NCBI GenBank assembly: GCA_026826555.1
Contig: JAKSZT010054457.1
Span: 7,899,517 to 7,963,516 of the forward strand
DNA: 64,000 nt
Source of the DNA: Tolypeutes matacus
Taxonomy: Eukaryota; Chordata; Mammalia; Cingulata; Chlamyphoridae
Direction: 5' to 3'
Both the position numbers and the translations under genes were made by a program. How positions within the stretch are numbered: position 1 is the stretch's first letter; each line of letters begins with the position of its first letter. The notes beneath the pieces were generated by a model. The model ran no database searches. It saw only the letters and a list, made by a program, of their open reading frames with translations, and had not been told where the DNA came from. This document shows, piece by piece, positions 13,100-23,440 of this stretch.

Positions 13100-13470
13100 A
13101 CCCCAGGAAATGGGAGAGAGAGGGTCACAGCCTAAGGCTGACTTAGCTCTGACCAACAAATTTAGTCTGCTGTGTCCCATGAGCCCTTCCAGTGCTAGCA
13201 AAAGTCTGGAGAATCTGACACTTGTAACCTCCTTCTCTTCTAACTGGACCTAAATTGTTGAGGATGACACAGGAAAGAGGAGAGAGAGGGACACAGCTGA
13301 CTCAGCTTTCGACTCACAAATTTTGTTGACTGTGTCCCAGGAGCCCTTCCAGGTCGGGTGGGGCTGTGCCATTGTTTGCCTTCGGAGCCTGCAAGGGGCT
13401 AAAGTTATACAACCCTCCCAATCTCCTCCTCTACTAAAAAGGACTAATTGTGGAGGACTCAGAAGAGAGT
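13100..13470 (+). repeat. Two tandem ~190-bp units in L1-B 5'UTR
   Basis: The phrase tgtgtccca-gagcccttcc followed by attgttgaggatgac recurs one unit later, at about 13167-13261 and about 13332-13457. The equivalent attgt-gaggac points are 13254 and 13446, a period of about 192 bp. The same two-unit structure appears in L1-D, L1-E and L1-F; L1-A has a single unit. Tandem promoter monomers are known in the 5'UTRs of rodent L1s; a promoter role here is inference. Confidence 0.6.
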
Positions 13471-14106
13471 GGAAATATTTCTTACCCGGGAAAAGGAAAG
13501 GAGCTGCCAGACAAGGCTGGAAAACTGTCTCGGAGGAAGTTTGAATTAAAAGATTTGTAGCCTCCAGAAAGGAAGTTCTATTACATTGATCTGGTCTGTG
13601 TTGCAACAAATACACTCCAGCCAGACATTGATCTGAGAGCTGCCAAAGAGTGCCATCTGATGGCAGACCAAGGAAGTGCATGCTAGAAAATTAAAAATAA
13701 ATAGGAGAGGTTCTTTCTGACCTCTCTAGCTTCCTTCCCCAAGGCTCTAGGAAGAAAGTCTACAACCAATTACTGGGTCCAGGAGCCAGTTTGGAAAAAC
13801 CAGCAGAACAATCCTAACAATCCAAGCTGAGCCAAGATTAAAGAACAGTGGTAACACACAGCCTTCTGCCACTAAATCCCTAAAAAAAGAGAAGAAATTC
13901 AGCATCTGAGTAAACTATATCCCAATCAGATGCCAGATATCAGCAAAAAATTACGAGCCATACTAAGAAAATAGAGGACATGGCCCAAGAAAAGGAATAT
14001 ATCAAAGCTACAGAAGAGATGCAGAATCTGAGAGAACAAATCAGCAAGGTGCACCCAATTTCCAAAATCAACTTAATGAGTTGAAAGGCAATGTGATTAA
14101 AGTGAT

Positions 14107-15471
14107 AAATGACTCCCGGATATGAGCCTCCCTGGCAATGAGGGATTAATACCAAGTGCCAACTGGCAGCTTTGCACAGAGGCAGTATCGTAGCCAATGA
14201 GGTTTATCCGAGGCACGATTATTGCTAATTGAAAACTTTTCCTAAGTGCCAACTGGCAACACAATTGGAAAAAGACCTTGAATAAAAGTGGGAAATGGTA
14301 AAGACAAATGAGTTCAAGTGGCTAAGAGACTTCAAAGAGAGTCGGGAGGTCATCCCAGAGGTAACTCTTACGCACACCTCAGTAGGAGCTCATAGAACAT
14401 CTAAGTGCCTATCACCCCACTCAGTGGGGTTCCTGAGAGCTCCGGAGACACCCTGGTCCTATATAAGGGGGGATAGCCCCAGAGACTGATGCCTTATCAG
14501 TGGGTTCTATTTTGGAATCTGTGCTCCTGAGAGTGACAGAATTAGACTCAAATAAGTCCTCCCTGCACATGGTTCACCAGTCCCTTCTATTCAAACCTAT
14601 ACGCGATGCTGGAGTTTTTAGGTATACTTCCAGAGACTGGAGCCTCCTGCCTACCTATGTGCCAGGTGTGCATGAAATCTAGGTGGAGCTGCAACTCCTA
14701 CCCTACAGCTCAATGGACTCATCCAAGTCACCTGGTGAGGAGACAGCGATGGGAAATGGCCATCCCAGGGAATGGAGAGGGCCTGCATCTGCAGGCAGGA
14801 TCATCCCACCCACCATATCCATGGGATATAAGCCCTCTCTCACTTGGAGTTGGAGTGGACATCACCATCCCAGTCCCCTCAGGATTGGGGAAAGAACTAT
14901 GGACTAGAGTGGACTTGATGGTATTCTCTTGTTCACATATGGTGATTCTAGCAATGCAAGAAATTATAACAATGAGGTGGAGCCAGTGGCCACTTGACAC
15001 TTTTGGGGTAGGGAGGGGATGAGCAGTTGAAATACAGTGGCTTCTTTGGGAGTTGGAGGTTGTCCTGAGTACTGTTGTGGCAACGGATGTAGGCCATTTT
15101 AAATCAGCACACACCACTCAGAACTGAGTGGGAGAGAGTGTGGTCTACAGTGTGAACTGTGGTCTATGTTTGGTGGCAAGGCTCCAGGATGTGTAAGTTC
15201 ATTGAGGGTGGTGGGCCACACTGTGGGAGTTGTTTGTGTGGGATGTGATGGGAGGTGTGGGAGGTGGGCAACATGGGAATCCCAGTGGGTTCCGTGTAAT
15301 ATTTTGGGTAATCTAAGCACCTCTTAAAATATATGTATATATATATAAACAACATTTTTGTAAGCAAATACACATATATGCATATATATTTATATATCAT
15401 TTTGCAAATGTTTGTATGTATTGTGAGAATTTTGATTTTTACCCATAATAAATAAAAAAAAAAAAAAAAAA
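14107..15471 (+). mobile_element. R1-b: 5'-truncated R1 repeat with A-tail
   Basis: Starts in the middle of the R1 body (gactccc...gagcctccctggcaatgag) and runs to a distal A/T-rich 3' block, ending in a run of about 18 A at 15453-15470. It shares the same 3' extension with R1-c (acacatatatgcatatatat in both), which R1-e lacks, so b and c form a subfamily. A U4 fragment is nested near its start. A frame at 14500-14907 is open except for one stop at 14680-14682 and matches the R1-c open frame. Confidence 0.82.
14168..14242 (+). pseudogene. U4 snRNA 5'-fragment retropseudogene (75 nt)
   Basis: The 75 nt match the 5' half of U4 spliceosomal RNA: an agctttgc start, the ggcagtatcgtagccaatga segment, the U6-pairing segment through cgattattgctaattgaaaa, ending at cttttcc. 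I count about three differences from U4 as I remember it, two of them CpG-type G to A. The 3' half of U4 is absent. Perfect 14-bp copies of aagtgccaactggc flank it (14154-14167 and 14244-14257). Other R1 copies have this site once, so it is an insertion into R1-b. No A-tail is present. Confidence 0.9.
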
Positions 15472-15814
15472 ACAAACCACTGAGGCAAAAAGAGAGAGGT
15501 ATCATACATTTAGGACACTGAAAGAAAAAACTGCCAGCCGAGAATTCTTTATCCAGCAAAAATGTCCTTCAAATATGAAGGTGAGTATAAAATATTCACA
15601 AACAAACAGAAACTAAGAGAGTTTGCAAAAAAGAAACCACATTTGCAGGAAGTACTAAAGGAAGCCATAGAACCTGAAATAAAAAGATAGGAGAGACAGG
15701 CTTGGAGGAGAGTATAGAAGAAAGAATAGCAGAAAGGAAAACCAAAAAACTAAAAAGACAGACAAAAATATGATATGACATGGGAAAACCAAAGAATAAA
15801 ATGTAGGAAGTAAA

Positions 15815-18800
15815 TAGTGCCTTTACAGTTCTATCATTGAATGTGAATGTTTTAAACTCCACAATCAAAAGATACAAGCTGACATATGTATAAAAAAACA
15901 TGAGACATCCATATGCTGTTTACAGGAAACTCACTTTGTCCCAGGGATACAAAACAACTGAAAGTGAAAGATTAGAAAAAGATACTCCACACAAATAGTA
16001 ACCAGAAAAGAGCAGGGGTAGCTATACCAACATCAGACAGAAGACACTATAACTGCAAAAAGTTATGAAAGATACAGAAGGACATGGTATATTAATAAAC
16101 AGGACAATCCACCTTGAAAATATAACAGTCATAAATATCTATGCACCTAAACAGGGTGCCCCAAAATACATGAGAAAAACTCTGACAAAACCGAAGTGAG
16201 AAATAGACATCTCTACAGTAATCATTGGAGATGAACACACCACTGTCATCAATAGATAAAGAAAACTAGGCAGAAGATCAACAAGGAAACAGAGAACTTG
16301 AACCATATGATAGACAAGTTAGACCTAACAGACATATACAGAACACTTCATACAAATTCAGCAGTTTACATATTAGTCTCAAGTGCCCATAGATATTTCT
16401 CTAGGATAGACCACATGTTAGGGCACAGTGAAACTCTCAACAAATATAAAAAGACTGAAATTATACAAAGCACCTTCTTAGATCATAATGTAATGAAACT
16501 GGAAATCAATAATAGACAGGAAAAAAAGTAAATTCTTAAATGTATGCAGGCTGAACAGCACACTCCTAAATAAGCAGTAGGTCAAAGAAGAAATTGCAAG
16601 TGAAATCAGTACGTATATTGAGACAAATGAAAATGAGAACACAACTTATCAAAACTTATGGGATACAGCAAAGGCAGTCTTGAGTGGGAAATTTCTAATC
16701 CTAAAATGCCTACATTAAAAATGAAGAAAGAGCTAAACTCAAAGATTTAACTGAACAACTAGAGAAACTAGAAAAAGAACAGCAAACCAGTCCCAAAGCA
16801 AGCAGAGGGAAAGAAATACTAAAGATCAGAGCAGAAATAAATGAAGTTGAGGACAAAAAAAAAAAAAAAAAAAAGAGAGAAAATAACAAAAATCAAAAGC
16901 TGGTATTTTGGGAAAATCAATAACATTGACAAATCTGTAGCTAGAATAACAAAGAAAAAAGAGAGAAGATGAAAATCAATACAATCAGAAATGAAAGGGG
17001 GGAAGTTACAAATGACCTCACAAATAAAAAGGATCATAAGAGGATATTATGACAAACTGTATGCCAACAAACTAGACAACCTAGAGGAAATGACAAATTC
17101 CTGGAAATGCAAAAATAACCTACACTGATGTTAAAAGAAATACAAGAACTTAACAAACCAATTACATTTAAAGAGATTGAATCCATCATTAAATATCTCT
17201 TAGCAAAGAAAAGTCCAGGACCAGATGGCTTCACAATTCTACCAAGCATTTCAAAAATAACACCAATACTGTTCAAACTCCTCCAAAAAGTTGAAGAGGA
17301 GGGAAATTACCCAGCACATTTTATGAAGCCAACATCACCCTAATATCAAAGCCAGATAAAGATACCATAAGAATAGAAAATTACAGACCAATCTCTCTGA
17401 GAAACAGATGCAAAAATTCTCAACACATTACTTGCAAATCAAATCCAACATCATATCAAAGCACTTGTGCATCACAATCAAGTGGGATTTATTCCTAGTA
17501 TGCAAGTCTGGTTCAACCTAAGAAAATCAATCAATGTAATACACCACATTAACAAATTGAAGGAAAAAAAAAACACATTATCATCTCAATTGATGCAGAA
17601 AAGTCATTCGACAAAATCCAGAATTCTTTTTTGATTAAAATACTTGAAAAGTTAAGAATAGAAGGAAAAGTCCTCAATATGATAAAAAGCATATATGAAA
17701 ACCACAGAGCCAACACCGTACTCAATGGGGAATGGTTGAAATCTTTCCCTCTAAGACTTGGAAAAAGACAATGATGTCCACTGTCACCATTGTTGTTCAA
17801 TATTGTACTAGAAGTTCTAGCTTGGGCAATTAGACAAGGAAAAAAAAAATGAAAGGCATCCAAATTGGAAAAGAGAAAATAAAACTCTCAGTGTTTGCAG
17901 ATTACATGATCCCATACTTAGAAAATCCTGAAGTATCTACAACAGAGCTACTTGAGCTAATAAATGAGTTCAGCAAAGTGGCAGGATATAAGATCAACAC
18001 GCAAAATTCAGTAATGTTTTTTATACATGAGTACAAAACAATCTGAGGAGGAAATTGGAAAAAAATCCATTTTCAATAGCAACAAAAAGACAAAAAAGTG
18101 CAGGACTTATATATAGAAAACTACCAAACAATGCTAAAAGAAATTTAAAAAGAACTAAACAAATAGAAAGACATTCTGTGTTCATGGATTGGAAGACTAC
18201 ATATTGTGAAGATGTCAATTTTACCCAAACTGATTTATAGATTCAATGCAATACCAATCACAATCCCAAAAGTTTACTTGACTGATTTAGAAAAGGCAAT
18301 TAACAAATTCATTTGGAATGAAAAGTGCACTTGAATAGTCAAAAGCATTCTGTAAAAGAAGAGCAAAATGGGAGGAATTTCACTGCCTGACCTTGAAACA
18401 TATTACAAAGCTACAGTTGTCAAAACAGCATGATACTGACATAAAGATAGACATATGGGTCAGTGGAATTGAATTGAGAACTGAGAAATAAACCCTCACC
18501 TATACAGTCAACTGGTTTTTGACAAACCTACCAGGTTATTGTTAATGGGACAAAACAGTCTCTTCAACAAAAGGTGCAGGTACAACTGGATATCTATAAC
18601 CAAAAGAATAAAAGAGGACCCTTATATCACTCCCTATACAAGAATCATCTCAAAATGGATCAAAGACCTAAATATAGAAGCCAGACCATAAAAGTCCTAG
18701 AAGAAGATGTAGGGAAGTAAGTGGTGGTTTCTTGAACCTTAGTCCCAAAGCATGTGCAACAAAAGAAAAATAGGTAAATGGGACCTATTTAAAATTAAAC

Positions 18801-19569
18801 ACTTTTGCACCTCACAGGACTTTGTCAAAAGGATAAAAAGGCAGCTGAATCAATGGGAGAAAATATTTGGAAATCACAAATCTGATAGGGATTTAATATC
18901 CAGTATATATAAAGAGATGTTACAAATAAACAATAAAAAGACAAATGACCCGATTAAAAATTGAGTAAAAGTCTTGAGTAGCCATTTGTCCAAAGAAGAA
19001 ATGCAAATAGCAAAAAAAAAGCCCAATGAAGAAATGCACAACATCACTAATGATATGGAAATGCAAATCAAAACTACAATGAGATATCATTTCACACCTA
19101 TCAGAATGGCCACTATTAAAAAGACAGAGAACTACAAGTGTTGGAGAGGCTGTGGAGAGATACGAACACTCATTCACTGTCGGTGGGAATGCAGAATGGT
19201 ATAGCACTGTGGAGAACTGTTTGGCAGTTCCTAAAGAAGTTGAATATAGACTTGTCATGTGATCCTGCAATACCACTCCTGGTTATATACACAGAAGAAT
19301 TGAGAGCAATGACACGAACAGATATTTATACACCAATGCTCAAACCGACATTCTCCACAATTGCCAAAAGTTGGAAACAACCCATATTTCCATCAACAGA
19401 TGAATGGATAAGCAAACTGTGGTGTAGTCACACGATGGACTATTATGCAGCTGTAAGAAGAAATGAAGTTATAAAGGATATGACAACATGGATGAACCTG
19501 GAGGACATTATGTTGAGTGAAGCAAACCAGAAACAAAAGTACAAATCCTGTATAAATGTGTTACTATGA
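15815..19569 (+). pseudogene. L1-B ORF2 remnant (EN-RT), multiply broken
   Basis: Endonuclease pieces lie at 15830-16500 (YRTLHTNSAVYILVSSAHRYF in 16298-16531). Reverse transcriptase pieces lie at 17128-17343 (LLAKKSPGPDGF) and 17849-18046, where the catalytic FADD reads FADY (17894-17905), losing the second Asp. The C-terminal end is open at 19138-19569, following a CWRGCGEI Cys-rich start and ending at the stop 19567-19569. Many stops and shifts interrupt the normal ~1275-codon frame. Confidence 0.88.
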
Positions 19570-19779
19570 ACCAAATATATTGTGTAATAAATTGTATGAT
19601 TCAAAAAAATGATATGTGTATTCAGTACATTTAATTGAGGAATGTATGTTTTTATTCAACTGTGTTTTCTTTTCAGTTCTTAATTGTTTTATATTTTAAT
19701 TATTAAATGTACAAAATAAAGTTAAAATGTATGTATATATTTTTATTTTGTATTATTATTTTTTAAGATATATTTTTAA

Positions 19780-20032
19780 AAAATAGGGTGGGTTGCGGAA
19801 AAATACACCAAATGTAAGATAGGGACTATATTTAGTAATATTTTAATGATGCTTTTGCATAGTTTGTAACAAAATTTTCACAATATTGCAAGGTGTTGGT
19901 GAAGGGGTAATATATGAGACCCTTGTATGATGTTATGCATGTTTATTCTGTAAGTTCACAACCTTTACTATACACTTATTGTTTATGTATGTTCATGCAT
20001 GAAATATATACTTCAATAAATTTAAAAAAATT
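19780..20032 (+). mobile_element. Old L1-type 3'UTR end fragment
   Basis: After the L1-B 3' end a different sequence follows, ending in caataaatttaaaaaaatt. Its phrases (accaaatgtaagatagggac, gcaaggtgttggtgaagggg) resemble the 3' ends of older L1M-type elements and are unlike the 3'UTR of L1-B, E and F. L1-C begins immediately after its A-rich end. Confidence 0.45.
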
Positions 20033-20912
20033 AAATGCTTTTGCACCTCACAGGACTTTGTCAAAAGGGTGAAAAGGCAGCCTACTCAATGGGAGAAAAT
20101 ATTTGGAATTCACACATCCAATAAGGGTATAATATCCAGGAATTATAAAGAGATGTTAAAATTGAACAATAAAAAGACCAACAACCTAATTAAAAAATGG
20201 GCAAAAGACTTGAGTAGACATTGGTCCAAAGAAGAAATACAAATGGCAAAGAAATCCACATGAAGAAATGTTCAACACTACTAATGATTACGGAACTGCG
20301 AATCAAAACTACAATGAGATATCATTTCACACCTATCAGAATGGCCACTATTAAAACGACAGACAGCTACAAGTGTTGGAGAGGCTGTAGAGAGATAGGA
20401 ACACTTATTCACTGTTGGTCAAAATGCAGAATGGTACAGTCACTGTGGAGGACTGTTTGGTAGTTCCTAAAGCAGTTGAATATAGATATGCTATGTGACC
20501 TGGCAATACCACTACTGAGTATATACCCAGGAGAACTGAGAGCAGTGATATGAACAAACATTTGCACACCAATGTTCATAGTGACATTATTCATGATTGC
20601 CAAAAGTTGGAAACAGTACAGGTGTCCATCAAGAGAAGAATGGATAAACAAACTGTGGTGTATTCACACAATGGAATATTATGCAGCTGTAAGAAGAAAT
20701 GAAGTCATAAAGGATACGACAACATGGATGAACCTGGAGGACATTATGTTGAGCAAAGCAAACCAGACACAAAAGGACAAATACCGTATGATTTCGCTAT
20801 TCTGAACTAAACATGTTGTTTAACTTTCTGTATGATTCAAAAAAAATTTTTTATGTATCCAGTACATTTAATTGAGAATGGCAAAAACAAAAACAAAAAC
20901 AAAAAAAGAAAC
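20033..20912 (+). mobile_element. L1-C: 5'-truncated LINE-1, ORF2 C-terminus and tail
   Basis: Begins inside ORF2 at the codons for CTSQDFVKR and runs through the Cys-rich C-terminal motif (cysteines in the 20221-20463 piece) and the last ~75 residues (20572-20805), to a short 3'UTR and an (AAAAAC)n tail at 20884-20910. It aligns with L1-B 18797-19640. 5' truncation is the usual outcome of target-primed reverse transcription. Stops and shifts make it non-coding. Confidence 0.88.
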
Positions 20913-21399
20913 TATTGTAAGTAATTGGCGAATCTAGAAGGATGATTTAGTTGGTGGTCTTGGCTCTGGATCTCTCATGAGATTGGAATCAAGATGTTGT
21001 CTCTGGCTCCTGCCAATTTAGAGGCAGGAATGGGCCTCCAAGCAGGCTCATGCTCATGCCAGGCAAGTTGGTGCAGATTGTTTTCAGGAGGCCTCCGGTC
21101 CTCATTACCTGGCATTTGCCACAGGCTGCTTTATTCCTTCTATTTTTTCTATCCCTTTTCTCTCAACTCCTCTTTTTCCTTCCATTCATACATGTGGTAA
21201 GCAGCCCGCAAGATGGCACACAATGATCTCAGCCAATTATCAAATATGTAGGGCCTAAAACTAGTTCCAACCAATAAAATGAGTGCAAAAATAATTTGTG
21301 CTCTTTCCTGCCTGGTATGTAGGAGCCATGTGCCATAAATGCTCTCTCTCCTTCCATGTATATATATATATATAGTTGATTTCTGGCAGGAATTCTAAA
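20913..21399. other. Intergenic stretch with (TA)n
   Basis: No gene seen. A (TA)n microsatellite lies at 21357-21374. The 20930-21130 part reads like an old mammalian interspersed repeat (cctccaagcaggctcatgc and neighbouring words) that I cannot name. Confidence 0.35.
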
Positions 21400-22130
21400 T
21401 GGTACAAAAATTATTGGGAGAAATTTGACAATATTTATTTTATATATTTTAAAGACATTTTAATTTAGTGTATTTAAAATTTACAGTGAAGTGCCAATGA
21501 TACTACTGAGAGTTCCCCTATAGTCGACAAGTTTCCCTTGTTGTTATACCTTACGCTGTACCAATAATGTGCCACAACAGACAATCTAGTTTTGATACAT
21601 TATAATTAATTAAACTCCAAGTTTTATTTTGATTTCATTAGTTTTCACCTAATGCCATTTTTGGTTCCAGGTTCCCATTCACAGCACATTACATTTAGTC
21701 TTCATGTAGTTCTGGCCTCTTCTTATCTATGCCAGATTCTCAGATTTCCATTGTTTTTGGTGACCCTGGCAGTTTTGATGAATACTGATCAAATATTTTG
21801 TAGAGTGTACCTAAATTTCAATTTGGTGACTTTCAATTTCAATTTCTTTTATGTTCTTCTCATGGTTGACTAATGTTATGGATTAGGGAGGAAGCCCACA
21901 GAGGTGATGTGCCATTCTCATCACATCATATCAAAGATACCTGCTATCAACATAGCATAACACTGATGATATTAACCTTGATCACCTGACTAAGTAAGTG
22001 TTAGTCAGGCTTCTCCCCTGTAAAGTCACATCTCCGTGCATGTTCCATATGGTAATTTTGTGATCAAGTTACCATACTCTTCACAAACAAGTCCCAATGC
22101 TCACTGTACCTCTGCTGCCACAACCCTGTT
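21400..22130 (-). mobile_element. Ancient L1M-type 3' region fossil
   Basis: The order of phrases around 21860-22090 (atggattagggaggaagccc, ccattctcatcacatcata, ccttgatcacctgac, gtcaggcttctcccctgtaa) matches the antisense 3' part of ancient mammalian L1M elements as I recall them. No open frame survives. Confidence 0.55.
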
Positions 22131-23440
22131 TTATTGGTGTCACAAGACTAGGAAAATAAATATCAGAGTCGTACAATGGAGAATAACCACAGATACCTGA
22201 TTTGGACATTGAAAAAGAAAAATATACATTTTAATCATGCTAACCCATTGAAATTGCATTGCTTACTTGTTAGAGAAGCACATCCTAGTCAAATCTGAAT
22301 AATAATATCTTTACCCTGTGCTTTCCTCAAGTTACAGGTATTTGAAAGTAAAACAACACTCACACATACTCCAAATATAAGATGTGACTAAAATGATAAG
22401 AATGTAAGAAAATGTATACAATACAGGTATGCTGCTGAAACATTGGTCTGAAATATGGGAGAACAACTGTCCAAAGACCACTATTTATATAATTTAAATA
22501 ATTAAAGTTGAAATGGAAAATAGTGCTTTAGTTTTTATATGTATTCAAATTTTGTCAACTTTCTTAGGATATATACTTAACACCCATGTAACTGGATGGG
22601 GTAAAGGAATGATTCCTGTCTTCTCACACATAAAGTGTAAAAGTGATAATTTAATAATTACTGTTATCAGCACCATAATAGCATTTTATCAACAAGTGGC
22701 TGTACAGTTTATGACAGAAGTAAGGTAGAAAAATTATAATGACATAGATTAAAATGCTTCCAAGAAAAATGAGGTGGTGAATTCCATTGAGATACGTTTA
22801 TGGTGACAACTGATTTTATACATACATTGTCAAAGATGATGAAGTCAATAGAGGCCTGAAAAATGAGCCTCTCTAATAAATCTCATCCCATCCTTTTACT
22901 TATCCATAGGCTACAATAGAGAACTGGAGCCTGCCCTTACCCTATAAGATATATTCTCTAGACAGGAAAGATGAACCATGATCAGTTAACTTGTAGATAC
23001 AGGCAGCTGATTATCAATGCCCTACTTATCTCTAAGAAAAGAAGCCCTTGCTGGATTTTGGGCATCATGTATACTTGCAAAGATTACTCATGGCAGAAAT
23101 GAACAAGCATAAGGGGTGAAATAGGGAACAAAATCTACCTGCCCTAGGTTCCCACATCTTGCACACTGATGTTGGTTGGGTCAGCTAAGACAGGATGTCA
23201 TTTTCAATGTAATGATAGACCTGTGATGGAGAGACAGAACAATAATAACTGACTCTGTGCAAGAGTCCTACCTTGGCCACTCTCCCCTTGATCTTCTCCA
23301 AAACCACATGTGCAAAGGGCAGTTTGGAATACCCAGGGCATGTAACTATGAATCTTGTCATTCCATGAGTCAAGACAGTCATATGCCTCAGGGGGATGGG
23401 GAGGAAGGAACAGTTAAGATCAAATGGGGTATTTAGTGGA
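22131..23440. other. Intergenic stretch, unrecognised
   Basis: No gene or repeat recognised with confidence. On the minus strand a 65-codon frame (23185-23382) reads GYSKLPFAHVVLEKIKG-like residues and is followed by a gtagga splice-donor-like word, but I recognise no family; see findings. A 71-codon plus-strand frame at 22513-22728 has no motif. Confidence 0.35.

Larger units (their letters stand above)
13950..15690 (+). pseudogene. L1-B ORF1 remnants flanking R1-b
   Basis: The N-terminal coiled-coil start (about 13950-14106, aligned with L1-A 2409-2564) lies before R1-b. The C-terminal end resumes after it at about 15476, with codons for the LPAENSLSSKNVLQI-type end of ORF1 (shared phrase agaattctttatccagcaaa). 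The RRM and most of the coiled coil are gone. Not translatable as one protein. Confidence 0.7.
12804..19735 (+). mobile_element. L1-B: near full-length LINE-1, interrupted by R1-b
   Basis: The 5' terminus (tttggggaagatggagggct, 12806) is followed by a 5'UTR with two tandem units, ORF1, ORF2 and a short 3'UTR ending around acaaaataaagtt (about 19725). R1-b occupies 14107-15471 inside ORF1. Compared with L1-A, about 557 bp of ORF1 (L1-A 2565-3121) are missing at that point, so the R1 insertion or a later event removed target sequence. ORF2 is traceable to its stop at 19567-19569. It is multiply mutated and inactive. Confidence 0.92.

Noticed and set aside
13250..13681. 143-codon minus-strand frame in the L1-B 5'UTR, with similar frames in L1-D/F 5'UTRs (48120-48509)
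   Set aside because: They lie in the relatively GC-rich 5'UTR, on opposite strands in different copies relative to the element sense, without a conserved start; considered an ORF0-like frame but not supported.
14455..14475. TATA-like word (tcctatataagg) in R1-b, repeated at about 24773 in R1-c
   Set aside because: Shared by only these two subfamily members and replaced in R1-e, with no start-site context; treated as subfamily sequence and not a promoter.
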